Of a stretch of DNA of 64,000 nt, positions 34,837 through 42,995 are shown piece by piece. The stretch's first letter is position 1; the number at the start of each line of letters is the position of its first letter. The DNA comes from Vibrio renipiscarius (GTDB lineage: Bacteria > Pseudomonadota > Gammaproteobacteria > Enterobacterales > Vibrionaceae), in assembly GCF_000827885.1 (NCBI RefSeq), contig NZ_JTKH01000024.1, positions 806,001 through 870,000 of the forward strand, written 5' to 3'. The notes below the pieces were generated by a model. It saw nothing but the letters and a program-made list of their open reading frames with translations. It did no database searches and had not been told where the DNA came from. The translations under genes were made by a program, and so were the position numbers.

Positions 34837-35826
34837 ATGAAAAAAGCAGTAGTGGCATTGGCTGTATTTGCGGGTTTAACGTCAGGGTCTGCATTGGCCG
34901 CCACGGTGTATAGTGCCGATGGAACCGAGCTAAAAGTGGGTGGTCGTGTTGAGTTTCGCGGTGATTTCATTGGCTCTAAAGGCGCTGAAATCGATGGGTC
35001 GATGAAAGATAGCACTCGTGCCCGACTGAACCTAAAAGGCAAATCTGAAATTACCGACTCATTATCAGCATTTGCGGTTTATGAAGCAGAACAAGATACC
35101 GGCACGAGTGAGTTTGAAAACCGCTATATGTTTGCGGGTGTAGAAGGTGATTTTGGTGCGGTGTCATTTGGTCGCCAAGACATGGCTTCAGTGATTATTT
35201 CTGACCTAACGGATATCACGGAATTTTCGGGTGTTCAGCAAGTGATTGGTTCGGCCAGTGATAAAGAAGACAGTGTTTTCAAATACGCGGGTGAATTTGA
35301 TGCACTGCAAGTTCAAGCTACTTACCAAGCCAATGAAGCCAAAGACACCGACGGCTACGGTGTGTCAGGACTTTATTCATTGCCTATGGGCTTAGATCTT
35401 GGCGTTGCCTTATCAGGGGCGGATTTGGGTGAAGGTGCCGGTAGTCAATCGGAAGCGCTGTTTGGTGTTGGTTTTACGATTGAGAATCTATACCTTGCCG
35501 GTACTTACTCTTTTGGTGACCTAGACGATAAAGCCACGGGCACGGCAGATGAAAAATTCACGGCGATGGAATTGGTTGCACAATATCAATTCAACAAGCA
35601 ATTATCAGCCGCTGCGCTTTATACTAAGCAAGAAAATGAGCAAGCAGATGGTGCGAAAAATGATGATGTTGAAGGCGTTGAATTGGTTGGCTACTACAAA
35701 TTCAACAGCAACTTCCGTACTTATCTTTCGTACTACATAAATGGCTTAGATGAGAAGAAAGATGCTGCAGGTATTATCACGGAAGGTGAAGATACATTGC
35801 GTCTAGGTGTACGCTACGATTTCTAG
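34837..35826 (+). CDS. Outer-membrane porin
   Basis: A 329-residue outer-membrane protein of the general porin family. An N-terminal signal peptide (MKKAVVALAVFAGLTSGSALAA, cleavage after ALA) precedes ATVYSADGTELKVGGRVEFRGD, the usual first strand. Alternating beta-strand patterns run throughout, with an acidic loop (GADLGEGAGSQSE), and the chain ends with the terminal Phe (LRLGVRYDF) used for barrel assembly. It resembles OmpU/OmpL-type Vibrio porins without being clearly either. GGGAAGAG precedes the ATG. Confidence 0.87.
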   Translation: MKKAVVALAVFAGLTSGSALAATVYSADGTELKVGGRVEFRGDFIGSKGAEIDGSMKDSTRARLNLKGKSEITDSLSAFAVYEAEQDTGTSEFENRYMFAGVEGDFGAVSFGRQDMASVIISDLTDITEFSGVQQVIGSASDKEDSVFKYAGEFDALQVQATYQANEAKDTDGYGVSGLYSLPMGLDLGVALSGADLGEGAGSQSEALFGVGFTIENLYLAGTYSFGDLDDKATGTADEKFTAMELVAQYQFNKQLSAAALYTKQENEQADGAKNDDVEGVELVGYYKFNSNFRTYLSYYINGLDEKKDAAGIITEGEDTLRLGVRYDF

Positions 35827-35850
35827 TTAACCGCATGATTCAAAGATGAA

Positions 35851-35890
35851 ACGCTGCCCAACTTAAACGTTGGCGGCGTTTTTGTTTTTT
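35851..35890 (+). terminator. Terminator of the porin gene
   Basis: ACGCTGCCCAAC pairs with GTTGGCGGCGT with one bulge, followed by TTTTGTTTTTT. Confidence 0.8.
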
Positions 35891-35996
35891 GTCCTCTGGA
35901 TTTAAGGAGTAAAGCAGATTAATCGAATTGTGTGACTTTGATTGTTATTTTATCTGGTTCAGTTACAATGTGCGCCTGTTCGTAGGAAGGGGCATC

Positions 35997-36016
35997 CGTA
36001 TTTGTCTCTAAATGCG
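35997..36016 (+). promoter_or_regulatory. Second hairpin in the thrS leader
   Basis: CGTATTT pairs with AAATGCG (one G-U) around a 6-nt loop, about 100 nt before thrS. It could correspond to the acceptor-arm-like domain of the E. coli thrS operator, but this is weak by sequence alone. Confidence 0.35.
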
Positions 36017-36073
36017 AATAAAACCAAATTCACTAGTCGCTTTAAAATAAGTTAAATCGATTAAAATCAGCAA

Positions 36074-36094
36074 GTGTTGCTTGGTATGCAACAC
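36074..36094 (+). promoter_or_regulatory. thrS translational operator resembling a tRNA-Thr anticodon arm
   Basis: GTGTTGC and GCAACAC form a perfect 7-bp stem closing a 7-nt loop TTGGTAT. Read as an anticodon loop (positions 32-38) it gives U33, G34-G35-U36 and A37, which is the Thr anticodon GGU in the right place. It sits 6 nt upstream of the SD (AAGGAT at 36101). In E. coli, ThrRS binds such a mimic in its own leader and blocks the ribosome. Confidence 0.75.
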
Positions 36095-36111
36095 CACTGT
36101 AAGGATTATAC

Positions 36112-38040
36112 ATGCCTATTATTACTCTTCCTGACGGCAGTCAGCGTCAATTTGACAACCCAGTATCTACTCTTGAAGTAGCGCAATCTATCGGCCCTGG
36201 TCTTGCTAAAGCAACCATCGCTGGTCGTGTTAATGGTCAACGCGTTGATGCATGCGATCTTATTGAAGAAGATGCAAGCCTAGAAATCATCACAGTAAAA
36301 GATGAAGTAGACGGTTTAGAAATCGTTCGTCACTCTTGCGCTCACCTTCTAGGTCATGCAATCAAGCAGCTGTTCCCTCAAGCTAAAATGGCGATCGGTC
36401 CAACGATCGACAGCGGTTTCTACTACGATATCGATCTAGAAGAGTCGCTAACGCAAGAAGATCTTGAAAAGATTGAAAAGCGTATGAAAGAGCTTGCGAA
36501 GACCAAGTACGAAGTTGTTAAAAAGAAAGTTAGCTGGCAGGAAGCGCGTGACGCATTCGAAGCGCGTGGCGAAACTTACAAAATGGAAATCTTGGATGAG
36601 AACGTTGCACGCGACGATCGTCCAGGTCTATACCATCACGAAGAATACATCGACATGTGTCGTGGTCCTCACGTACCAAACATGGGCTTCTGCCAACATT
36701 TCACTTTGTTGAATGTTGCAGGCGCTTACTGGCGTGGTAACAGCGACAACAAGATGCTGCAACGTATTTACGGTACTGCTTTCCACGATAAGAAAGCACT
36801 TAAGGCGCACCTGACTCGCCTTGAAGAAGCGGCGAAACGCGACCACCGTAAATTAGGTAAGCAGCTTGACCTATTCCACATGCAGCAAGAAGCACCAGGT
36901 ATGGTATTCTGGCATCATAATGGTTGGTCAATCTTCCGTGATCTAGAAGTATTTGTACGCTCTAAGCTAGACGAATACGGCTACCAAGAAGTGAAAGGTC
37001 CACTTATTATGGATCGCGTTCTTTGGGAGCGCTCTGGTCACTGGGACAAGTACGCAGAAGCGATGTTCACGACCTCTTCTGAGAATCGTGATTACGCATT
37101 GAAACCGATGAACTGTCCTGGTCACATTCAGATCTTTAACCAAGGTTTGAAGTCTTACCGTGATCTACCATTACGTATGGCTGAGTTTGGCTCTTGTCAC
37201 CGTAATGAACCATCTGGTGCACTACACGGTATCATGCGTGTACGTGGCTTTACTCAGGATGACGCTCATATTTTCTGTACTGAGAGTCAAATCCAAGAGG
37301 AAGTGACGAGCTGTATCAAAATGGTTTATGATACATACCAGACATTCGGTTTTGACAATATTGTTGTTAAACTATCAACGCGTCCTGAAAACCGTGTTGG
37401 TTCTGATGAGATTTGGGACCAATCTGAAGAAGCGCTTAAGCTTTCTCTTGAATCTATGGACATCCCATATGAGATTCAAGAAGGCGAAGGTGCATTCTAT
37501 GGTCCTAAGATCGAATTTACTCTGCATGATTGCTTAGACCGTGCGTGGCAATGTGGTACAGTACAGCTAGACTTCAACCTACCGAATCGCCTTGGTGCGA
37601 CTTACGTAGGTGAGAGTAATGAGCGTCTAGTACCTGTTATGATCCACCGTGCAATTCTAGGCTCTCTAGAGCGTTTCATCGGTATTCTAATTGAGGAATA
37701 CGCGGGCTTCTTCCCAACGTGGTTGGCTCCTGAACAAGCAGTAATTATGAACATTACTGACAAACAGGCCGATTATGCACAAGAAGTAGCAAAAAAATTG
37801 CAAAAAAGTGGAATTAGAGCCAAAGCGGACTTGAGAAATGAGAAGATTGGCTTTAAAATCCGCGAACATACATTGAAACGTGTACCGTTTATGCTAGTTT
37901 GTGGCGACCAAGAGATGGAAGCAGGCGAAATCGCAGTCCGTACACGTAGAGGCAAGGATCTTGGCAAATTTAAAGTGGATGATTTAATTACATACATCCA
38001 AGCCGAGATTACTAGCCGTAAGCTCAATCTGGAGGAATAA
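36112..38040 (+). CDS. thrS: Threonyl-tRNA synthetase
   Basis: A 642-residue class II synthetase that charges tRNA-Thr. An N-terminal TGS domain (1-60) and editing domain (about 65-225, [16 protein letters not shown] and CRGPHVPN, which removes mischarged Ser) precede the catalytic core. The core has motif 2 ([30 protein letters not shown]) and motif 3 ([23 protein letters not shown]). The zinc-binding Cys of [10 protein letters not shown] is present. The C-terminal anticodon-binding domain ends the chain. Length matches E. coli ThrS (642). It starts the translation operon and is probably self-repressed through the leader hairpin. Confidence 0.97.
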   Translation: MPIITLPDGSQRQFDNPVSTLEVAQSIGPGLAKATIAGRVNGQRVDACDLIEEDASLEIITVKDEVDGLEIVRHSCAHLLGHAIKQLFPQAKMAIGPTIDSGFYYDIDLEESLTQEDLEKIEKRMKELAKTKYEVVKKKVSWQEARDAFEARGETYKMEILDENVARDDRPGLYHHEEYIDMCRGPHVPNMGFCQHFTLLNVAGAYWRGNSDNKMLQRIYGTAFHDKKALKAHLTRLEEAAKRDHRKLGKQLDLFHMQQEAPGMVFWHHNGWSIFRDLEVFVRSKLDEYGYQEVKGPLIMDRVLWERSGHWDKYAEAMFTTSSENRDYALKPMNCPGHIQIFNQGLKSYRDLPLRMAEFGSCHRNEPSGALHGIMRVRGFTQDDAHIFCTESQIQEEVTSCIKMVYDTYQTFGFDNIVVKLSTRPENRVGSDEIWDQSEEALKLSLESMDIPYEIQEGEGAFYGPKIEFTLHDCLDRAWQCGTVQLDFNLPNRLGATYVGESNERLVPVMIHRAILGSLERFIGILIEEYAGFFPTWLAPEQAVIMNITDKQADYAQEVAKKLQKSGIRAKADLRNEKIGFKIREHTLKRVPFMLVCGDQEMEAGEIAVRTRRGKDLGKFKVDDLITYIQAEITSRKLNLEE

Positions 38041-38043
38041 GCT

Positions 38044-38595
38044 ATTAAAGGCGGAAGACGCGGCCAACAGCCGGTAAAACAAAACCCGCACCGTTTAAAC
38101 GGTGAGATTCGTGGCGTACGTGAAGTTCGTTTAACTGGTGCTGACGGTGAGTCAGTTGGTGTTGTATCAATTCAGGAAGCTGTAGCTGCTGCTGAAGAAG
38201 CAGGTATGGATCTTGTTGAGATCAGCCCTAACGCGGAGCCACCAGTCTGTCGCGTGATGGATTACGGCAAATTCCTCTTTGAAAAGAGCAAATCTGCTAA
38301 AGAGCAGAAGAAAAAGCAAAAGCAGGTTCAGATCAAGGAAATTAAATTCCGACCTGGAACTGATATTGGAGACTATCAGGTAAAACTACGCAACCTGACT
38401 GGTTTCCTTGAAGACGGCAACAAAGTGAAAGTAACTATTCGCTTCCGTGGCCGTGAGATGGCTCACCAAGACATCGGTGTTGATGTTCTTCGTCGCTTGA
38501 AAGAAGATACTATAGAGTTTGCTGTAGTTGAATCATTCCCAAGCCGTATCGAAGGCCGTCAGATGATCATGGTACTAGCCCCTAAAAAGAAGTAA
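38044..38595 (+). CDS. infC: Translation initiation factor IF-3, AUU start
   Basis: A 183-residue factor that keeps ribosomal subunits apart and checks the start codon. Translation begins at ATT 38044, 3 nt after the thrS stop, with GGAGGA about 9 nt upstream inside the end of thrS. The first residues ([24 protein letters not shown]) match E. coli IF-3. The N-domain ends near [17 protein letters not shown] and the lysine linker EQKKKQKQ leads to the C-domain ending [15 protein letters not shown]. The rare AUU is known to let IF-3 repress its own synthesis. No ATG exists upstream of codon 55, so ATG-based gene calls would truncate it. Confidence 0.96.
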   Translation: MKGGRRGQQPVKQNPHRLNGEIRGVREVRLTGADGESVGVVSIQEAVAAAEEAGMDLVEISPNAEPPVCRVMDYGKFLFEKSKSAKEQKKKQKQVQIKEIKFRPGTDIGDYQVKLRNLTGFLEDGNKVKVTIRFRGREMAHQDIGVDVLRRLKEDTIEFAVVESFPSRIEGRQMIMVLAPKKK

Positions 38596-38618
38596 TTAAC
38601 GGCCTTACAAGTAGAAAT

Positions 38619-38650
38619 ACTCAGTCGTTATAAGACGGCTGAGTTTTTTT
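38619..38650 (+). terminator. Terminator/attenuator between infC and rpmI
   Basis: ACTCAGTCG pairs with CGGCTGAGT (one G-U) around an 8-nt loop, followed by seven T. Its place inside the operon, just before rpmI, suggests partial termination, possibly linked to L20 control of rpmI-rplT. Confidence 0.8.
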
Positions 38651-38701
38651 CGCCCTAATTACTATTGTTATAAACAACTCAACAATGCGGAGTTATTCAT
38701 C

Positions 38702-38896
38702 ATGCCTAAGATGAAAACCAACAAAGGTGCTGCTAAGCGTTTTAAGAAAACTGCTGGTGGTATTAAGTTTAAGCACGCTACTAAACGTCACATCCTGACT
38801 AAGCGTACTACTAAGAACAAGCGTCAGCTACGTCCAAATGCAATCCTTCCTAAGTGTGAAGTGGCTGCAATTGCTCGTATGATGCCATACGCTTAA
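38702..38896 (+). CDS. rpmI: 50S ribosomal protein bL35
   Basis: A 64-residue basic protein of the large subunit. [20 protein letters not shown] and [21 protein letters not shown] match bL35 across its length. It precedes rplT by 41 nt, in the conserved infC-rpmI-rplT order. In E. coli its translation is repressed by L20 through an upstream RNA fold. Confidence 0.96.
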   Translation: MPKMKTNKGAAKRFKKTAGGIKFKHATKRHILTKRTTKNKRQLRPNAILPKCEVAAIARMMPYA

Positions 38897-38937
38897 TTCT
38901 TTTTAGTTTAATAATCGTTTAGTTTAGGAGAAGCATA

Positions 38938-39291
38938 ATGCCTCGCGTAAAACGTGGTGTACAAGCTCGTGCACGTCATAAGAAAGTTCTAAAACAAGCT
39001 AAAGGTTACTACGGAGCACGTTCACGTGTTTACCGCGTAGCTTTCCAAGCAGTTACCAAAGCTGGTCAATACGCTTACCGTGACCGTCGTACCAAGAAAC
39101 GTCAATTCCGTCAACTTTGGATTGCACGTATCAACGCGGCATCTCGTCAAAATGGTCTATCTTACAGCCGTTTCATCAACGGTCTTAAGAAAGCATCTAT
39201 CGAGATCGATCGTAAGATTCTTGCTGACATCGCAGTATTCGACAAAGCAGCATTTGCTGTACTAGTTGAAAAAGCGAAAGCTGCTCTTTAA
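38938..39291 (+). CDS. rplT: 50S ribosomal protein bL20
   Basis: A 117-residue 23S-binding protein needed early in large-subunit assembly. [30 protein letters not shown] and [23 protein letters not shown] are invariant bL20 segments, and the length is the family norm. AGGAGAAG precedes the ATG. The operon ends here with a terminator; pheST does not follow, unlike in E. coli. Confidence 0.97.
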   Translation: MPRVKRGVQARARHKKVLKQAKGYYGARSRVYRVAFQAVTKAGQYAYRDRRTKKRQFRQLWIARINAASRQNGLSYSRFINGLKKASIEIDRKILADIAVFDKAAFAVLVEKAKAAL

Positions 39292-39314
39292 TTAGATCGC
39301 AGTTCAGGTTAATG

Positions 39315-39342
39315 AAAGGAGAGCTTAGGCTCTCCTTTTTTC
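39315..39342 (+). terminator. Terminator of the thrS-rplT operon
   Basis: AAAGGAGAGC pairs with GCTCTCCTTT around a 4-nt loop, followed by TTTTC. Confidence 0.9.
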
Positions 39343-39840
39343 TTATTGGTCCATTATTTCTACTTCTGTTCTTTCCTCATTTATCCATGGTTCAGTTCAT
39401 TCGGCGAATGCGAACTGCCATATTGCTCGCGCTTCTTCCGTTAGCCCCTCATCATGATTATTTCCACATTGGGCTTCTATTCCAATCCACCTAAGTCTTT
39501 GCTCACTCTTGCGGGTTAAAATTGCTGATAACGTCGTTTCATCGTTTTTAAATCGTGCTGCAATGATAATCATGAGTTAACCACCATCTGCGCCTGATCT
39601 TCGCGTAGGCGGTTCTATTCTTCTTCTTGTTATCTCACACTATTATTCTCAATTACGCCCTCAGCATCACTCTCAGTGGGTTATTACATACATTTCATTG
39701 CATTGTGCGACAAATAGAATTCGATGGCATTAGTGTGCAAGCATAGAACTGAGGCAAGATAGATGCTTATTTTTTAAGGTGCATCTCAAGTTAATGGCTA
39801 ACGACAATAGCGAGTGATTGGATACTAGAGGGATCAAAGT
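39343..39840. other. Gene-free stretch after rplT
   Basis: I see no gene with a ribosome site, no strong hairpin and no recognisable mobile-element remnant in these 498 bases. The promoter of the following hypothetical gene must lie at its right end. Confidence 0.5.
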
Positions 39841-40341
39841 TTGCGGATTTACTATCGTCATAATTCATTGTGTGGACGTCTAAATGGCAATGGGAAGAAA
39901 ATACCAATCTTGAAGCGTTGGTTATATTCGCTTTCAAGTGAAGAGGAGTTGCATCCATTTTCACTAAGCGACATTAATGCAGTGTTGTTCAATCGACATC
40001 ATTCGATAGGTTGCTCGCTAAAAGCCCCCCTTAAATACGTTAGTTGGCAAAATGAGGCGCAATGGTATGAGTTGTTTGAGGGGGAGCAAGTCTATTTGCC
40101 TAAATGCATTATTTTCACTAATGGTATCGAGTCTTATGCGATCGTTGTCATTGGCTATCATTATGAATTGCGCGTTTGGCATGATAACGCCCGCGTCGAG
40201 CGGACGAAACCACAATGGTTCTCTCATCAACCGGTAGTGGATGAGAAAGAGCTACAAGCAATAACCACAAGCTTTAGGCAACTGCTTTGTCATATTCAAC
40301 GTGAAAATGACAAAGAAATGGAACACCCAAAATTTGAGTGA
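39841..40341 (+). CDS. Hypothetical protein
   Basis: A 166-residue soluble protein with no recognised family. It is moderately rich in Trp, His and Tyr, with a central predicted beta section (YLPKCIIFTNGIESYAIVVIGYHYELRVW) and a C-terminal helix (EKELQAITTSFRQLLCHI). The start is taken at TTG 39841, with GAGGG about 8 nt upstream; no ATG lies near the 5' end of the frame. It is isolated between a gene-free stretch and a convergent GGDEF-like gene. Confidence 0.5.
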   Translation: MRIYYRHNSLCGRLNGNGKKIPILKRWLYSLSSEEELHPFSLSDINAVLFNRHHSIGCSLKAPLKYVSWQNEAQWYELFEGEQVYLPKCIIFTNGIESYAIVVIGYHYELRVWHDNARVERTKPQWFSHQPVVDEKELQAITTSFRQLLCHIQRENDKEMEHPKFE

Positions 40342-40434
40342 GAGTGCGGTGGCAGCAACGTTTGTTTTTTACTCGCTTGCCAGAGGGGGAGCGAGTACAT
40401 TTTACCGATGCCAAACTTATCCATCATCGCGTTA

Positions 40435-41259
40435 TCAGGTTATCCTATCGATACACATCGCTTCTTTATCACTTTTCATCTCGTTTAGATTATCACGAGC
40501 CTCATCGATGGCCTGTTTGAGCTTGTTGTCAAAACACGCTGCCGTACCATAGCTAAAAGCGATGCGTTCCTGCTGATAAGATTGATTAAATGAGTCAATG
40601 AAATGCTGAGCACAGTTCACATCAATAACGGTGATAAATTTATCGCCTTCAACTCTAAAGACATAGCCGTTGTTTGATGTTGAATGCATTAATTGAGCAG
40701 CGAAATTGACCAAGACCTTATTGCCAACATCGTGTCCTTGAGTTTGATTGATTCTCTTGAAATTATCCAAGTTAAAATAAAAGACTTGGTAAGCCCCGAA
40801 TGGGATGAGAGGGACCGTCGACAAGTTGTAGCATTGCGTCAGGTTGTCAGTCAGCGTTAATGTGTTAATTCGATTAAAGTGTTGGAATAGGCCATTAATA
40901 ATGCAGCCGTAACTCGCGATTAATAGTCCCTCATCAAGTAGGGCATCAGCAAATGGGAAACGGTGACTGATGAGTTGTTCGATGATAATAATTTCGGTGA
41001 TCGAGTCGTAAACACCATTGGCGATGGCAAGATAAAGCCCGAACTTTATCATTTTAGAGTTAATCAGTTTACCAATCATCGAAGAGAGCAGTAATACGCA
41101 ATATAACCGGGTGACTTCTAGGAAATAATCATAAAAAGACTCAAGCGGGATCTGAAACACGACAACCGGCACGATATAAATGACCGGGACGATAGAAAAC
41201 GTAATGGCGCTTTTGATGATCCAGTTGGGCAAGTTGTGATTATTGAACAGTGAACGCAT
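40435..41259 (-). CDS. Membrane protein with degenerate GGDEF domain
   Basis: A 274-residue protein. About four hydrophobic spans fill residues 10-125 (for example FSIVPVIYIVPVVVF and LLIASYGCIINGLF). A GGDEF-like domain follows, recognisable by YFNLDNFKRINQTQGHDVGNKVLVNFA. The signature, normally (R)xGGDEF, reads RVEGDKF, losing the first Gly and replacing the Glu that is needed for catalysis and metal binding. It is therefore probably not an active cyclase; it may bind a nucleotide or act as a regulatory partner. It lies convergent to the hypothetical gene. Confidence 0.75.
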   Translation of the reverse strand: MRSLFNNHNLPNWIIKSAITFSIVPVIYIVPVVVFQIPLESFYDYFLEVTRLYCVLLLSSMIGKLINSKMIKFGLYLAIANGVYDSITEIIIIEQLISHRFPFADALLDEGLLIASYGCIINGLFQHFNRINTLTLTDNLTQCYNLSTVPLIPFGAYQVFYFNLDNFKRINQTQGHDVGNKVLVNFAAQLMHSTSNNGYVFRVEGDKFITVIDVNCAQHFIDSFNQSYQQERIAFSYGTAACFDNKLKQAIDEARDNLNEMKSDKEAMCIDRIT

Positions 41260-41461
41260 GAAAACCTAGAAAAAACGAATTAGAATCTAGCCAATACTAG
41301 CAAATCGTCAGTCACAATAATGCAAGTTATTGCACACAACGGAAAGATGCTCTTCCTGCCTATTGATAGGGCCGTTCGCGATAGTCAGTATGCGCGTCAC
41401 TGTGATATGGCATATATCGAGTGACCAGAGAAAGGGGGGATGTGGTGACGGGGGCGAGAGG

Positions 41462-41494
41462 AAAAATAAGGCGCTATTGCGGATGAATAGCACC
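41462..41494 (-). terminator. Terminator of the DUF2058 gene
   Basis: On the minus strand GGTGCTATT pairs with AATAGCGCC (one G-U) around a 7-nt loop, followed by TTATTTTTC. Confidence 0.8.
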
Positions 41495-41508
41495 TCTTTA
41501 TCAAAGTA

Positions 41509-42030
41509 TTACCACATCAGATCATCAGGGACCACGAAGTCTGCGTATGGGTCATCTTCCACGGGTACGTCCGCTTCAGGCTGTTTCTGTTCGATAATAA
41601 CTTGCTCATCACGTTGTGCGATTTTGTTGGCGACAACGCTTGGAATAATGACATAGCTTTCTTCATTACGTGCAATCGTCAAAATACCGCTGATCAGTTG
41701 TGAACGAGTCATGTTATCCACATACAGCGATTTGATGAGCGTGCCGTCAGTGAAGTTGTATTTGATATCGCCATTTTTAAAATCGATTTTATTCATTTCG
41801 ATTAATTGTTTGATTTGGGCGCGGACTTCGTTGTTCAGACGCTGTTCGTTCTGCTGCGTGCTTAATTCTTTATCACGCTCTTGCTGTTGGCGCTTATTTT
41901 CTTCAACAGCCGCTTTTACTTCACGAGCTTGAACGCGAGATTTCTTCGAGCCCTTTTTCGCTTTATTCAGTTTTTTTTCGTTTACTAAGCCTGCTTTTAA
42001 CATTTGCTCTTGCAGAGTTAACTTTGCCAT
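41509..42030 (-). CDS. yaiL: DUF2058 (YaiL-family) protein
   Basis: A 173-residue protein starting MAKLTLQEQMLKAGLVNEKKLNKAKK, the typical DUF2058 N-terminus. A long charged coiled coil (about residues 20-75, rich in Lys, Arg, Glu and Gln) leads to a compact C-terminal part (FKNGDIKYNFTDGTLIKSLYV) and an acidic tail. It is described as nucleoprotein-associated in old annotation, but its function is not established. Start 42030 has GGA at 7 nt; an ATG 6 nt upstream overlaps that site. Confidence 0.8.
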   Translation of the reverse strand: MAKLTLQEQMLKAGLVNEKKLNKAKKGSKKSRVQAREVKAAVEENKRQQQERDKELSTQQNEQRLNNEVRAQIKQLIEMNKIDFKNGDIKYNFTDGTLIKSLYVDNMTRSQLISGILTIARNEESYVIIPSVVANKIAQRDEQVIIEQKQPEADVPVEDDPYADFVVPDDLMW

Positions 42031-42262
42031 GGTCATTCCAATCTGATTTTATCTCCGTGTATTTTATCGGCTACACCGCTGCAAATAAAGTTCGATCAAG
42101 AACAATCGTGATGATTCTGGTTATCTTCAGCGATAAAGGGGCGATAAACGGGGAGGAATACGTCGAATACGACGGTGTTTGTCTATGATCTTACAAAAGA
42201 AGCGCGCTATCGTTCGATTCAAGCGCACCTTCTTTCACGGTGACATACTGTGCTCGTGGGGA

Positions 42263-42880
42263 TTACGCTGGCGTTTTAGCTGCGTAGGTTGCGACAAAGC
42301 TTGTCACCGCAGACTCGATAACCTTCTTGAGCTCTTCACAACTAGGTGGTGGCTGATGGGCTAAGAGTTGTGGCCAAAAAACAATCGCTTTAATGCTGCC
42401 AATGTATTGTTCCACTGCAAGCGGAATGTCATCAACGACCAGTTGGCCGGCCTCAATGCCTTGTGTGATCCACTGGCAAAGCCCATAGCTATCTTCGATA
42501 GCGTTAAATTTTTTCATTAGCAGTGCAGACGTATTTGCGCATCGTATGCATTCAGCCATGACCAATCTAGCAGTGATTTGAAAATCAGCGGTATTGATAT
42601 AGCACATTTGCTTAAGCGTCAGTTCAGACAGCTGTTGAGCAACTGAAACAGAAGGTTCAAATTTCAACTCACATTGGTCATTAAAGCGACACATTAGCTT
42701 GTCTACAATAACTTCGAATAGAGCATCTTTGTTTGGGTAGTATTTGTAAAGCGTGCGCTTAGAGACGCCAGCATGCTTAGAAATACCTTCCATACTTGCT
42801 TGCTCAAAGCCTTTTTGCAAAAAAACCTCAATGGCAGATTTAATGATATCTTCTTGTTTTATATCGCTTCTTTTTATCAT
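42263..42880 (-). CDS. TetR-family repressor
   Basis: A 205-residue regulator. The N-terminal HTH (EDIIKSAIEVFLQKGFEQASMEGISKHAGVSKRTLYKYYPNKDALF) is textbook TetR; the rest is a helical ligand-binding domain with a proline-rich turn (AHQPPPSCEEL). The start at 42880 has GGAAG 6-7 nt upstream; the open frame runs 109 codons further 5' without a proper HTH start. It is divergent from the metallo-hydrolase gene, and two near-identical palindromes lie between them, so it most likely represses both. The ligand is unknown. Confidence 0.88.
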   Translation of the reverse strand: MIKRSDIKQEDIIKSAIEVFLQKGFEQASMEGISKHAGVSKRTLYKYYPNKDALFEVIVDKLMCRFNDQCELKFEPSVSVAQQLSELTLKQMCYINTADFQITARLVMAECIRCANTSALLMKKFNAIEDSYGLCQWITQGIEAGQLVVDDIPLAVEQYIGSIKAIVFWPQLLAHQPPPSCEELKKVIESAVTSFVATYAAKTPA

Positions 42881-42913
42881 GGTTCGCTTCCAAAAGAATT
42901 GCCATGGCAACAA

Positions 42914-42935
42914 AAGTAAACGGTAGTGTTTACTT
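42914..42935. promoter_or_regulatory. TetR-type operator 1
   Basis: AAGTAAAC-N6-GTTTACTT, a perfect palindrome in the divergent TetR/metallo-hydrolase region. Confidence 0.75.
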
Positions 42936-42953
42936 ATTGTTAAGCTGTAACTA

Positions 42954-42975
42954 AAGTATACACCATCGTTTACTT
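42954..42975. promoter_or_regulatory. TetR-type operator 2
   Basis: AAGTATAC-N6-GTTTACTT, the same palindrome with one mismatch, centred 40 bp from operator 1. Confidence 0.7.
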
Positions 42976-42995
42976 TTATTGATAGCGAATAGGTC

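Noticed and set aside
39312..39494. A 60-codon frame after rplT
   Set aside because: It begins inside the operon terminator stem and has no independent support.
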